A stretch of DNA of 64,000 nt, from the NCBI GenBank assembly GCA_028622995.1, contig JAJQJQ010000006.1, forward strand, positions 1,550,001 through 1,614,000, written 5' to 3'. Source of the DNA: Panagrolaimus kolymaensis (Eukaryota; Nematoda; Chromadorea; Rhabditida; Panagrolaimidae). Below, in pieces: positions 9,995 to 23,500 of the stretch (the stretch's first letter is position 1; the number at the start of each line of letters is the position of its first letter). Both the position numbers and the translations under genes were made by a program. The notes beneath the pieces were generated by a model. It did not search any database. It was not told the DNA's origin and saw only the letters and a list, made by a program, of their open reading frames with translations.

Positions 9995-12755
9995 ATGGGT
10001 GGTGCTAAAAATCATTTTGGAGCTGATGATCAACCTACAAAAAAAGCATGTGGTGAGTTTATTTTTATATTTATAAAGATAAAAATTAAGATTTGATTAA
10101 CAAAGATTTATCTTCATTTTAAAAATTAAAAATAAAAAAAAGCTATAAAAAAAGACAGGTGCCAAAATCCACGTAAAATAACGTTGAAAAAAGGAAACAA
10201 ATCAAAAATTTTTTTTGGAGGTCGATTTTTTTTGAAATGTCAGACTAATCACTAATGTGGCTATTCACTTTCTGTTGTACATTTTTGTTAAATATTTTTG
10301 GAATGGGAGTGAGTGACTTTTTTAAAGCTAATAGTTGAGGGTAGTATTCCTATTGTTCGAAAATAAAAAGATGGAAAAATTTTCTTTCATGTAAAAGAGT
10401 CAAATATTTTTTGTAACTTTGGATCATAAAATTTTTGCCTCATATTTCTTTATTGTTTCTTTTCTCCAACAAATACACATTTTTATTAGAATTGGAGCTG
10501 CAAAACATAAATATTTTAAAATATTCAAAAATCTGTTTTAGATTTAAAAAATAATTCATGCTACTTTTTAGGTATTCGAAATGCTATTAAAAAGTTAAAG
10601 AAAAAATCAAAGAAAAAAATGATAAACCAGCTTGATTTGGATATTTATGAAAATTGTAAAAATAATCCTGAAAATTCTGCAAGATTTAATGAAAAAACCA
10701 TATATATTATTACCGAACCTGGGTATACAATTAAAACAAAAGAGTAAGTCTTTTTTTTAATTTCAACTTTTTAAGATAAGAATTTTTTTAGAGGAGAACC
10801 GCTTTTCCATGTTATAGCAAAATTGGGATCTGGTGGTTTTTCTCTTGTGTGGCTGGTGTATGATATCGAGTTCAATGAATTCAAAGCTTTGAAAATTTTG
10901 AAGTATGGTTATGGTATAAATCATAAAGAAGTTAAGGTGGGTCTTTTTTTAAATTCAATTTACTTGAAAAGTTTAAAAACTTTCTATTACAAATAAAAAA
11001 GCAAATAAATATGTTTAGAGACCGGCAAGCAAAAAATGAAGTCTCTTTGTTTTGATATAAGGTTTAGAAGGATAGGTACTTTCAAATACGGGGAATTTAA
11101 TGATAGAAGAGAAAATAAATTTTAATAAACTCCCAATTAAGATATCAAGGTTTTAATATTTATTTCTGAAATAAAAAATGGCAATGAAAAAGGTTTTCTT
11201 CCCTTTTGATTTTTTGCATGTTGCAAATGAAAAACAAGAAAAAGCAACATTTTTTACTTGCTGATCCCCACATTTTCTATCAATTTTATGGTTTTTGCTT
11301 TGAAAAAGTGACTTTTCTGACTAGTGCGGGCACGGATTTTTGATATTTTATGCAGATTAGTGTGAGGAATAATATTGTCAAAAAATAAAAATTAGTCAAC
11401 CTTTAAGCTGGCTCAGGAAAAATAAAAAACTGTTTTTGAATCCATTTTCTCTATTTTACGATTTAAAAGAATTAGATATCTCAATAACAGAATTTTACGG
11501 GCTTTCCGATGGGATAAATATCAAAAAATAAAATCGATAAAACGTAAATCAATCAACGCATTTAAAACTTATTTAAAAAAAGTGTCATCGTTGCCATCTT
11601 TTTTCTTTGGCATTCGTTTGGCGAAATGTACATGCCGGTACCTAAATATGTTTGACTTTTTTTGCATTTGGGGTTAATTTTTCATTTTTTCAGGCTCTTG
11701 AGAATGAAAATGTTCAGAACCATCAAAATATGTTGAAATACCATCAATATTTTACCAAAAGAGATAAAAGTAATCGTCTAACATATTTTGCTGTTTATGA
11801 ACTTCTTGGAAAGGATCTTAAAATGTTAATGAAAGAAGCTCCTAAAAATGTCGGACTTTCAATAAATGTAATCAAAAAAGTTGCAAAGCATATTCTGTTG
11901 GCTTTAGAAACTCTTCATAACAAATGCAAGTTTATTCATTCTGATATAAAACCTGAAAACATAGCAATGTGTATTTCTCAAACAAATGTGTACCATCAAT
12001 TGAAAAATATAGTGGAAAAAGGAAAACAGGTGGAACCTCTTCGGATGTCATGTAAAAAGAATGGAAAAATAAATAATGAAAATGTTCGAAATGTATGGAA
12101 ACATTGCCTTGATTCGTTTTCAAAATCTGGAAAAGAAAAATTGGAGGAGGAAGTGCCATTGATCTTTAAATTAATTGATTTTGGAAATGTTATGGTATGT
12201 TTAATTAAACCTAAATATGTTACTAAACTTAAGCTATTTTAGAATACAGGAGAACATCATACTACGGGTACTTATGGCTATCGTCCTCTTGAATATTTAC
12301 TTGGCGATGGTTTAAATTATTCATATGACACTTGGTCGCTTGGTGTTACGGTAAATTTTCCAATTTCTTATATGCTTCTTTAACAAACACATTTTTAGAT
12401 AATTGAACTTGTAATAAACATAAAATTTGTTTCACCTGGAAAATACGATGATGAAAGTGAAATGGAAAAAATAACAAAAATCTTTGGAAAATTTCCTCTC
12501 GATGTCTTTTCTGAACTTGGTTTATCAAATATTCAAAAAGCAAAATATACTTCCGTTTATGATAAGTCAAATCTTCACACATTTAAACTTAATTACAAAA
12601 ACGTATTAGAAAAGAAGATTAAAAAGCGTAAAATGTCTTCTAAAGAACGTGCATACCTGACTGATTTTCTATTTCGAATGTTGCATTATTCACCTTCAAA
12701 AAGAATGTCTGCTGAAGAATTACTTGCTCATCCATGGTTGAATGATGTCGCTTAG
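9995..12755 (+). CDS. SRPK-like serine/threonine protein kinase
   Basis: Exons join as 9995-10052, 10572-10743, 10792-10936, 11694-12194, 12243-12350 and 12399-12755. The domain has a Gly-rich loop (LGSGGFSLVWL), a VAIK-type lysine (FKALKIL), a catalytic loop with the HxDxKPEN form IHSDIKPENIAM, DFG in LIDFGNVM, and the closing RMSAEELLAHPWL. The H-S-D-I-K-P-E-N variant, the insert before DFG and the HPWL ending are typical of SR-protein kinases, which phosphorylate Arg/Ser-rich splicing factors. The spacer is short for an SRPK. The N-terminus is Lys-rich. A 629 bp MITE sits in the third intron, between 10936 and 11694. The start ATG follows an A-rich leader; no earlier in-frame ATG was seen. 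Confidence 0.85.
11016..11644. mobile_element. hAT-like MITE, family B copy 2, in an SRPK-like intron
   Basis: The 629 bp element starts TAGAGACCGGCA and ends TGCCGGTACCTA, matching family B termini at 10 of 12 positions between ends. It is flanked by perfect 8 bp duplications AATATGTT at 11008-11015 and 11645-11652. No ORF is visible. It lies in the intron 10937-11693 and ends about 50 bp before the acceptor at 11693, apparently without harming the splice sites. Confidence 0.88.
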
Positions 12756-14315
12756 GCTTAATACCGCCATTTTCTGTTTTCGATCAAAATTCAATATGTC
12801 TTTGCTTTGATTCAAACAATTTCTTGCTCATTGGTTTCAACTTTCTTGATGGATTCCGTATTATTCCAGTGTCTTGTAAATATCGATCTCAACATGAAAA
12901 TATTCTTTCCTATTAAGAACGGGTGATGATGCTGCGATATGGAGATTTTTGTTTTAGAATGTTGCACATTCCTAAATGTGATATTTTTGATGCATATTTG
13001 TTTTTGTCTTTGTTTTTTGTTTAAAGTACAATAAATTTGTTGTTTATTTTGTTGTTAAAGAAATCTTTTATTAATGTATACTGAAAATACTGAAATTTGA
13101 TGTGTTTTGTTTTGACTTTACAAATTTGCTAGCTTCAGTCAAAGAATATCTCAATTGTAAAGGTTTCAAGTTCTGACATCTATCAACTTTTTAGAAAAGA
13201 CAGAACTTATGGAACGAATCTCCAATTTTGAATTGAATCCAGAAAGTTTAAATAGCTTCTCTCATTGCTTCCATCTCTAATGACGATGATGACAAACTTA
13301 CTTGTGATTATCTCATTTTGATTTTTTTTCTTACTCACAACTTTTTTGTTCTTTACTTGATTTCATAATCACCTATTTCCAACCAAATCAAGAAAAAGCA
13401 GCTTTTTCTTATTAGCTAACTTCGCTAATGAATAAATCAAATATAACTAACAAAAAAAAATAAAGGATTGTTTAAAATCTAAATTAATCTTATTTGTTAC
13501 TCAAACAAGAATTAGCGTAAATTTTTATTGTTAATTTTTTGTTTTCTAAACAGAAATGAAACTACCATTCTTTTTCTCTTTGATGCACGCCCAAAAAACA
13601 AAATAAAAAAGTTTTGCTCCTCTCTATTTTTTTCGCACGCGCCAATGTTTTTATTTTGAGGTATGATTTTTCAAAGTTCAAATGAAAAATAAAAAAATGT
13701 GTATGTATATCACAATAATATTTACGTCATTTTTCATTTTCATCCTTTATTTTTTTGAGGATAGCAAAAAAATGGAAAAAGAAGGAAAATGATTATAATC
13801 TCTTTTTTTTGTCGTTGATATACTGATCGATTTGATCGAACTTTTATAGAATTTTGAATAAAACAAAAAAAGTGTCAAACAAGGCCTTAAAATTTTAATT
13901 TCAGAAAGCTAATGAAGGAGGTTCTGCCGACTTCTAAAAAATAAACTTAAATTGTTTTTTGATCGAACTTTTATAGAATTCTGAATAAAACAAAAAAAGT
14001 GTCAAACAAGGCCTTAAAATATTAACATTAATAACTTAAAAGCCTTTAGATAATTTACGTCCAAAAATTTTAGTTTCATTTTTTCATCTGGAGTTTTAAA
14101 ACAAACATTATTTTTCCCAAAAAAGTGTAAAGTAAATTTAGTTGTTTTTTTTCCAAGAAGCACTCTGCTGCCATGAAATTCCAAAAAAAGTTTTATGCAA
14201 ATTTTCAAAAAACGAAATGAAAAGGGTTGATGAAAAATTTTTGTGTTCCCTTTTTTTTTTTGCAAAACATTGTGTTTTTTATGTTTCTGACAAAATAGTA
14301 ATATATTTGGTTGTT
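12756..14315. other. Intergenic region with a 66 bp tandem-spaced repeat
   Basis: This 1.56 kb gap separates the kinase and the FLYWCH-like gene, both on +. It holds the kinase 3' UTR with AATAAA-like signals near 13032, and the direct repeat at 13836/13961. No coding potential was recognised. An A/T-rich leader precedes the ATG at 14316. Confidence 0.6.
13836..14026 (+). repeat. Pair of 66 bp direct repeats
   Basis: The block beginning GATCGAACTTTTATAGAATT at 13836 recurs at 13961 with only a few differences over about 66 bp. The copies are 125 bp apart. The spacer contains ttctgccgacttctaaaa, which resembles gttccgccgacttcgaaaa at the outer right arm of the 1.06 kb foldback element (9545). 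This may be a fragment of the same repeat family. Confidence 0.65.
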
Positions 14316-15701
14316 ATGGCAAATAATGATGATGGAATTGTTATTACTCGTGAATCTTTTGCTAAATGTGAGTTGTTTTTATGGGTAAAATATTGTCTTT
14401 TTTTTTTTTATTTTTAAGCCAATAAATGCAAAATCGATAACGATAAAATTTTGTTCCACATTATAAATAAACAATTTCGGAGAAATAACAAAAAAGAGTC
14501 ATAGTTTTATAAAATATTCAAAGTGACTAAACAAAGATTTTACGTTTATAAAACACAGGAATAATAAAATAAGTAAATGTTGTTGGAGCTAATATTCTTT
14601 CGAAATGTATTATTTTCATTAGGTTTGAAACTAGGTTAACTAAGACAGAAAAATGTATTTTAAAGCAGCGTTTTGGTATACTTTGTGATACGTAAACAAA
14701 GAAATTAATTAGAATAATATATTAAAATATTTGGCCATTGAATTTAGAGCATAATTAACCTAATATTACTATTTATTTGGGGTGCTAACATTTTTAATCA
14801 AATAATTTAAAATTGTTTTAACTATCTTTAATTTTGAATTTTTTTAGATTCATTTTTCTACGAAATACAAAACAATAATGTAGTTTTGGTCTTCAAAGGC
14901 TATAAATTCTATAATAAAACTGTGCACAATCATTTGATATGCCACGAGTAAGTTATTTTTTCTACAACCATGTTTTTGTAAAAGAAAATTCTTTCATTAA
15001 AAATATTATATTTATGTAATTTTACAGATGCAGTAGATTCTTCATTTTTGATGGAGTTAAAGAAGAAGGAATTGTGGATGCGCGTCTTTTGAAGCCCAAG
15101 CAAAAAGATCTTGATCATAGACCTGAATGTAAAAGTAAGTCAATATTCTTTTTCTTTTTTGAAAAGTCTTTTTTCTAATCTCTTTTTCAATTCCACTTTT
15201 AGCACTTAATTCTGTCAATTTCGACCAAAAGCTTGTTATTAAGCTAAAACGAATATTAGAAGAAAGAAGAGAACGACAAGAACTTTCTGAATATGTTCTC
15301 ACTGAAGAAGACGATAGCGAAGATGAAAGTGAAAGTGATGATCAAATGGTAAATAGAATTGGTGGTATAACTGAATTATGGAATGATGGTGATATAATTT
15401 CAACAGGTATGTATGTGCTTTAGTATGATCAAGAAGAGATAGTTTTGTAGCTTTTTTTACTTCGCTACTTTCCATTTTATTCTTCGGGAATAGGGTTTTT
15501 AAAATACAGTAATTTCCAATGCAATTTTTAGAGTCTTCATATTCGTCTGGTCATTCATGTGGTAGCAGAACACCTGCAGATCGTTCATCTATTGTATGTT
15601 TTATAAAACTTTGTACACTCTTTTATTTCGATTTTATTTTTTAGTCTGATCTTGCTACAAGTAATGATGAGTTTGGCATGGATACAGATAATTCAGAATA
15701 G
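14316..15701 (+). CDS. FLYWCH-like zinc-finger protein with acidic tail
   Basis: Exons join as 14316-14367, 14848-14947, 15028-15134, 15203-15406, 15532-15593 and 15645-15701, giving an open frame of about 193 residues. After a short leader (MANNDDGIVITRESF) comes a segment with the FLYWCH layout: a beta-strand stretch VVLVFKGYKFYNK, then LICHECSRFF, DARLL and DHRPEC. The usual second Cys of the domain appears to be replaced, so the fold is probable but the zinc site may be altered. Next comes a basic helix KLVIKLKRILEERRERQEL, then an acidic Glu/Asp/Ser stretch and a Ser-rich tail. FLYWCH proteins in nematodes act as transcription regulators. The function here is not established. A possible alternative 3' coding segment follows at 15708. 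Confidence 0.62.
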
Positions 15702-16679
15702 TACTCATGTTCCTGATCGAAACTTATCAACTTGATATTGAAACTCTTCATGCTTTGAATGAAACTGTGGATGCTCTTTATGCTCGCGCTTCAAAAATTA
15801 TTTATTAAAATATAGTATTGTTCCATTATGTTTTATTTAGTGTAAACAATAAAATTATTCTTGTGTTTGTTGAATGTTATCTCCCAATCAAAATATTTCT
15901 TCTTACTTTGAAGTTTTTTTTACATAAACAAAATGAAGCTTTCAGGGATTTGTCTCTTAAAGCTTTAGACGCTAGCTTTTTAAAGCTCATCTTTTCACTA
16001 ATATCCCTTTTTCTTGAAGTATTTTCTTCAAATAATATCAAATTTATTGAATGATTGCAATATTTTTGCGCCATCAAAAATTCATTAATGACTTTTTATT
16101 TTGAAACATTTATCGTTTACTTTTTTTTCAAGACCAGTTTTTTTCTTTCCTTTTTTTTCACCCTCCTTTTTTGTTGGATTCGGATGGGTATTGATTAATC
16201 TTGTTTTTGTTATTATTTCATTTCCAAAACTAATTAGTTTTGTGACTTTCTATTTAACATCCAACTACCACCACACCCATTGAAAATCCCAAAAAAGAGA
16301 AAGAAAGAAAAGAAAAGAATTTTTTTTACCAAAGAAAAATCTTATGGAAATTTTGTTCGAACTTCGCGAATCGATTGATGGCGTCTATTCTCTTCTTTTC
16401 TTTTTTTATTTCATCCATAAAATATCTTCTTCCTTTTTTTTATTAAAATAAACCTTAAAAGGAAGGAACGAAGAAGGAGGCGATTGAATGAAATTATAAT
16501 GACCCGAATTTTGTGTATTTACGCGCTTTCCATTTTTTTTTTACTGCTGGCTGCGGTTTTAATAAAAACTTCTTTTCATCAGTTTTTGATTAAATTTAAA
16601 AAAAAGAAGACATTTTTAGCGAGTTACGATTTGTGGCTTTAACCTACAAAAATTAATTATTTTTGCAGCTATCATTATT
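15702..16679. other. Intergenic region, no further gene recognised
   Basis: Apart from the short ORF at 15708-15809 this stretch is pyrimidine-rich with many T-runs, and has AATAAA-like signals near 15847. An acceptor-like tttttgcag at 16660-16668 lies just before the ATG at 16680 and probably marks the 5' splice or trans-splice site of the next gene. Confidence 0.6.
15708..15809 (+). CDS. Short ORF after the FLYWCH-like gene, possible alternative C-terminal exon
   Basis: A 33-codon frame starts six bases after the upstream stop and encodes MFLIETYQLDIETLHALNET and continues to KIIY. Its amino-acid and codon character looks coding rather than random. It overlaps the likely 3' UTR in another frame. 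An acceptor-like acag at 15684-15687 could join it to the previous exon in its own frame. It may be an alternative C-terminus, a tiny independent gene, or a frameshifted remnant. Confidence 0.35.
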
Positions 16680-18027
16680 ATGTTACGGGTAAATATTTCC
16701 ATTAATTCAATATTAATATTTTTAACAATTCAAATATTTGCTCATTCTCTCCCAGAACGTGTATGGGAAGTTCAAACAGCATCGCCTGATTTAGCATCAT
16801 CATCATCATCTAAAGAAAGAATTTTACGTTCTCCACATGTTGCAAATAATCGTCCACAAAAGATTCGATTAATAAATTATGAACAAAGGCATTTAGCAGC
16901 AAGGCAACAAAAATTTGAAGAAAATAATATTAATGCAAAAAATATAAGTTATTTAGAAATTGTTCGACAAAAAATGAGAGGAGGTTAGTGTCTTAAATTT
17001 TTCTTTATTATTATTATTTTGGTTTATCGTCTGTCAAGTTTTATGCAGCGTGGAGTCGATAAATTTTAATTCCATCCATTTATTTTTAGTTCCATCAAAT
17101 GTTGTGGTTCAGCAAGCAATTCCTCTAACTTCAATTGAAAGTAAACCCATTGATAGTCGATTACCTGAATTGGATTCATTACATAAAGCTCGACAGCTAT
17201 TTGAAACTCGTGAAGATGGTTCCACATTAGCACCTTTGAGTGAATTAGAAATAAAAGAAGATTATCAATTACAAAAATCCATGCAACGAACAACTTTACA
17301 AACTAAAATATATCCCACTGATAATGCAATCGATGATGAAACAAATAATTCTGAGCCATCAATATTTTCTTATTCTACCACTCCATTACCACCATCTAAG
17401 ATGGTGTCAAAACCATTGACTCCAACTTTAGTACAATCAAGTTTTGGTGGAGGAGGAGGAGTATCTGGAATGCCACAATTCCAATCACCATTTCCAACCT
17501 TTCCAAATTTAACTCAACCTCCTGGTTTCATCAATCCTTTGGAACTTCCTTCATTTCCTCAACCACCTCAACCTCCATCAGTTGCATCTTTTCCTAATGC
17601 TTTAGGAGGAGGAAATCTTACAACAATATTATCCACTTCACCCAAACCTCCACAATTTGAACAACTTGGTTGTGGATTTGATTTTATATTAAATTCATGT
17701 AAAGATGTATTTACAATTGGATGGTGTGATAGTTGTGAAGATTTTGGTAATATTTTTCTTCATGATTGTCGCTGTACTCAACCCTCACAGAGATATCAAC
17801 TTTTAAATTCAACTATGATACCTGAAGTTCGACCAATGCCACCTCTCCAACAACAATCTCAAGGTTTACCTCCGCTATCACCACCACCACCGCAACAACA
17901 ACAACAACAACAGCTACTCCAAGCACCAACAATGTTGCAACAACCAACAACACCTGAACTTCAAAACAGAACCGTTGGATTTCAGAATTTCTTTATCCAA
18001 CCAAGATTTTTTGGATTTTTTAACTAA
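16680..18027 (+). CDS. Secreted Pro/Gln-rich protein with one Cys-rich motif
   Basis: Two exons join as 16680-16983 and 17090-18027, giving about 413 residues. The N-terminus MLRVNISINSILIFLTIQIF is a signal peptide with likely cleavage after AHS. The middle is hydrophilic, then Pro-rich with a Gly run and repeated FP/PP motifs. A compact six-Cys segment lies near residue 320, spaced as GCGF, NSCKD, GWCDSCED and HDCRC. The tail has a poly-Pro and poly-Gln run and ends FFIQPRFFGFFN. I do not recognise the family. The architecture suggests an extracellular matrix or cuticle-associated nematode protein (inference). Confidence 0.8.
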
Positions 18028-18277
18028 TTTAATTTTATCGTTTAACTTTATGCTTTACCCATCATTGTAATTAATATAAATCCATCCTTAAACTATGTGA
18101 CATAAGTTTTATTGCATGTCCTTGACACCCATCAAAAATCAAAACCTTTTCTCCACATGCAAAACCAAAATTCACTGCATCAAAACCATTTATTAACAAA
18201 CAAAAAAATATAATACAAAAAAAGAGATCAAAAAAGTAAGCACCAATAATATTACAATTATAAAAAAACAAAGTAAA

Positions 18278-20970
<2,693 letters not shown>

Positions 20971-21450
20971 TTTCAAAGATTCTGTAACCGAATAAAGGTT
21001 TGAAAAGCTAAATAAACGATGAAACAATGTAAAAGATGGAAGCTAAAAAAAGCAGCGATGAAGAAACATTTTTTTTGAAACACTTCAAAATTGCGTTGGC
21101 TGTTGCAATGCCTTTTGCCAATCTTTTGTGGGAAACAAAAAATAGGTAAAAGTTTTCATGGAAGAGACTAAAAGTAATAACGACATAGCTTCTTCATAAA
21201 CAAAATTTCTAAAAAAATACTATCGCTAATCAAAACCTTTATAAAGTTGTTCCTCAAAGTCTGATAACATTGTTCGAAGTTTGATAATTTGGGCTGTTAA
21301 TTAAAGATAACAAAAATCTATGCTTTTCTTGTAAATGATAACCTTTCATTTCATTCATAGCCAGCCATACATAGAAAAAACAAATTTATTTCAAAGACTT
21401 ATAAAACTTAAAAATTAACAGTTGAACAGTCTAACTAACACAATACAAAA
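20971..21450. other. Gap between XPD and the LRAT-domain gene
   Basis: About 480 bp of A/T-rich sequence separate the XPD start from the LRAT-gene stop. Both genes are on the minus strand, so the XPD promoter or a trans-splice site should lie here. No other feature was recognised. Confidence 0.5.
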
Positions 21451-22686
21451 TTATTTACAGTTAATATCATTTAGAGGAATTTCAACAGGTTTTGGCGATG
21501 GAGGCGTTGAAGAAGGCAAATTATACGATCGAAGGATTGCATTGATTCGAACATACGAGAGCGTTAAGTAGAGTAATAAAATAGAAATATCAACCAGTCC
21601 AACAAATTGAGAAAGCCAAAAATCCAATTCTTTTGATATCATCAAGGCCATAGTGAATGAAATTTCTCCTGCTAGAATCAAGAAGCCTTTGAAACCCAAT
21701 TTTCTTGCCAAACGAAAGATTCCAAAACGAGACCATAATTTTCGATCAAACAAATGTGGAAACATCAGGATGATGAGATGACAGGTAAGTAAAATTTCCT
21801 TCTTAAAGATCATCAAGATGACTGATATGTGATGAAGAAAATATTTTTGCCATGATTTTTCACGTTCACTTGGATGAAGAAATCGATATTGCCACCAGGA
21901 GTTGTTCTGTTCAGGTAAAACAAACTAAAAAAAGGCAAGCAGATTAATGAATTTTAGGATTCAAGCTTTAAAAACATACCCTTTTCAAATAAGGTTCATA
22001 GTAAGCAATTTGATTTGAAATAAATACACCATTTCGGCACCAAATTGCAAAATGTTCACAATTATTCGTGAAAATATCGTATTCTTGACGTCCAAGCTGA
22101 AAATGTTTTATTTAAATCCAGCCAAAATTTAAGTATTACTTACATCTCTTCGAGCTCGTTTAACAATTTCTTCACCATGAAATGGCCGGCTGATATTATC
22201 ATATTCATTGTTGATTCGCATTTGTGATGTTGCAGCTACTTCTTCCAAGGTATCACGTCGAACCTAAAACAATGAATTTTTGTTGTGAAAATAAAAAGCA
22301 GATGGAAAAAACTTACGGTTGCATTATCACTTAATCCAATTTCACCACTAAAATGAATAACGAAATGAGTATTGAAGAAGCGACCTTCATAAACAGCCCA
22401 ATGCTAAAAAATCAAAAGTAAGCTTTCAAACTTCTGAAACTAATAAAAGCTGACTTACTTGAAAAGGTATTAATTTGTACCATCGTTGAAATTCCAATAA
22501 ATCACCACGAGCCAAAGGTTGAGATGCTTCCAATTCATGATAATATTTCCATTCGGTAATCAAGCCAATATGTTCTTTCATCAAATATGTTGAATACAGT
22601 TCAGAAATGAAATAAATTGATAATGGTAAAGTTAAAATTATCAACAATTTGGAAGAAAAACGAAGAAAATTGAGAAATTGATACAT
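21451..22686 (-). CDS. LRAT-domain membrane protein (NlpC/P60-like thiol enzyme)
   Basis: The gene has several small exons. The N-terminus MYQFLNFLRFSSKLLIILTL forms a membrane anchor. The LRAT domain follows: LARGDLLEFQRWY, then the His motif HWAVYEGRF, then the Cys motif NNCEHFAIWCRNG. These give the family's catalytic His and Cys. The C-terminal third, about 150 residues, is hydrophobic with several predicted helices, followed by a Pro-rich tail SSTPPSPKPVEIP. LRAT and HRASLS-type enzymes are acyltransferases or phospholipases acting on lipids at membranes. The multi-helix tail is longer than the single anchor of typical LRAT proteins. The substrate is unknown. Confidence 0.8.
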
Positions 22687-23500
22687 TGTTGTTTGTTCAA
22701 AATATCTATGAGAGAAAAAACAACACTGAAAAAAAATAAACAACTGCTTTTTTGATTCAGAAAAATTTTAATTTTTAGGAATGAATGTTGGCTTACTTTC
22801 ATTCGTGTTGAGAGTATGAAGAAATTTTGAAAAAATAAGCGGCAATCACTTATGTAGGCTGCTACCATACTTATTAGCAATGAAATATGTATGGCTTTAT
22901 TAAATTATCCTTATCCACCCTTTTCGATTGGTAAGTGATTAATTATTAAAAGGAAGAAGTTTGAGCTTTACGATCGTAAACAATGTCGAAATGTTCCAAA
23001 CTTTTTTTATAGCTCAAGTCAGAAGCTTTGCTACCAGTTTTACTTAGATTAATGCAAGTCGAGAAACAAACCATAGAGTAAGTAAATTGGTTCTAATTTT
23101 AAAATATTTGAAAGTTTGTTTTTAGCTGCTGCTATAGCCCAAGAGTTTGATTACTTCCTTCTTTGATCAATGTGCTTGGGTTAAACTCGACCATATGAAT
23201 ATATTTATTAAAGCCACAGTATGTTGTTACTCATAGTTTACAAGTTTAAAATGTTTTATAAATATGCAATTTTGGGTTAAAGCTTATGGATTTGGTTTGA
23301 AACTCGTAATTTTCTTTTTTGGCCGCTAATTTAGTATATTTAAGAGAATCAATGAAGATGAGATCATAGTGTTTTGTTTCAAAGTGTATGGTTACTGGCT
23401 CAATGTTATTCTCACTCTTTAATGCCACTGTTAGATTTGTCAAATGAATGCAAAGTAAAAATTTCCAACAAAATAAATTATCTTTATTATTTTTTACCCG
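22687..23500. other. Gap between LRAT-domain and GT31 genes
   Basis: About 0.8 kb of intergenic sequence lies between two minus-strand genes. It should include the 3' UTR of the GT31 gene and the 5' region of the LRAT-domain gene. No RNA gene or repeat was recognised. Confidence 0.5.
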
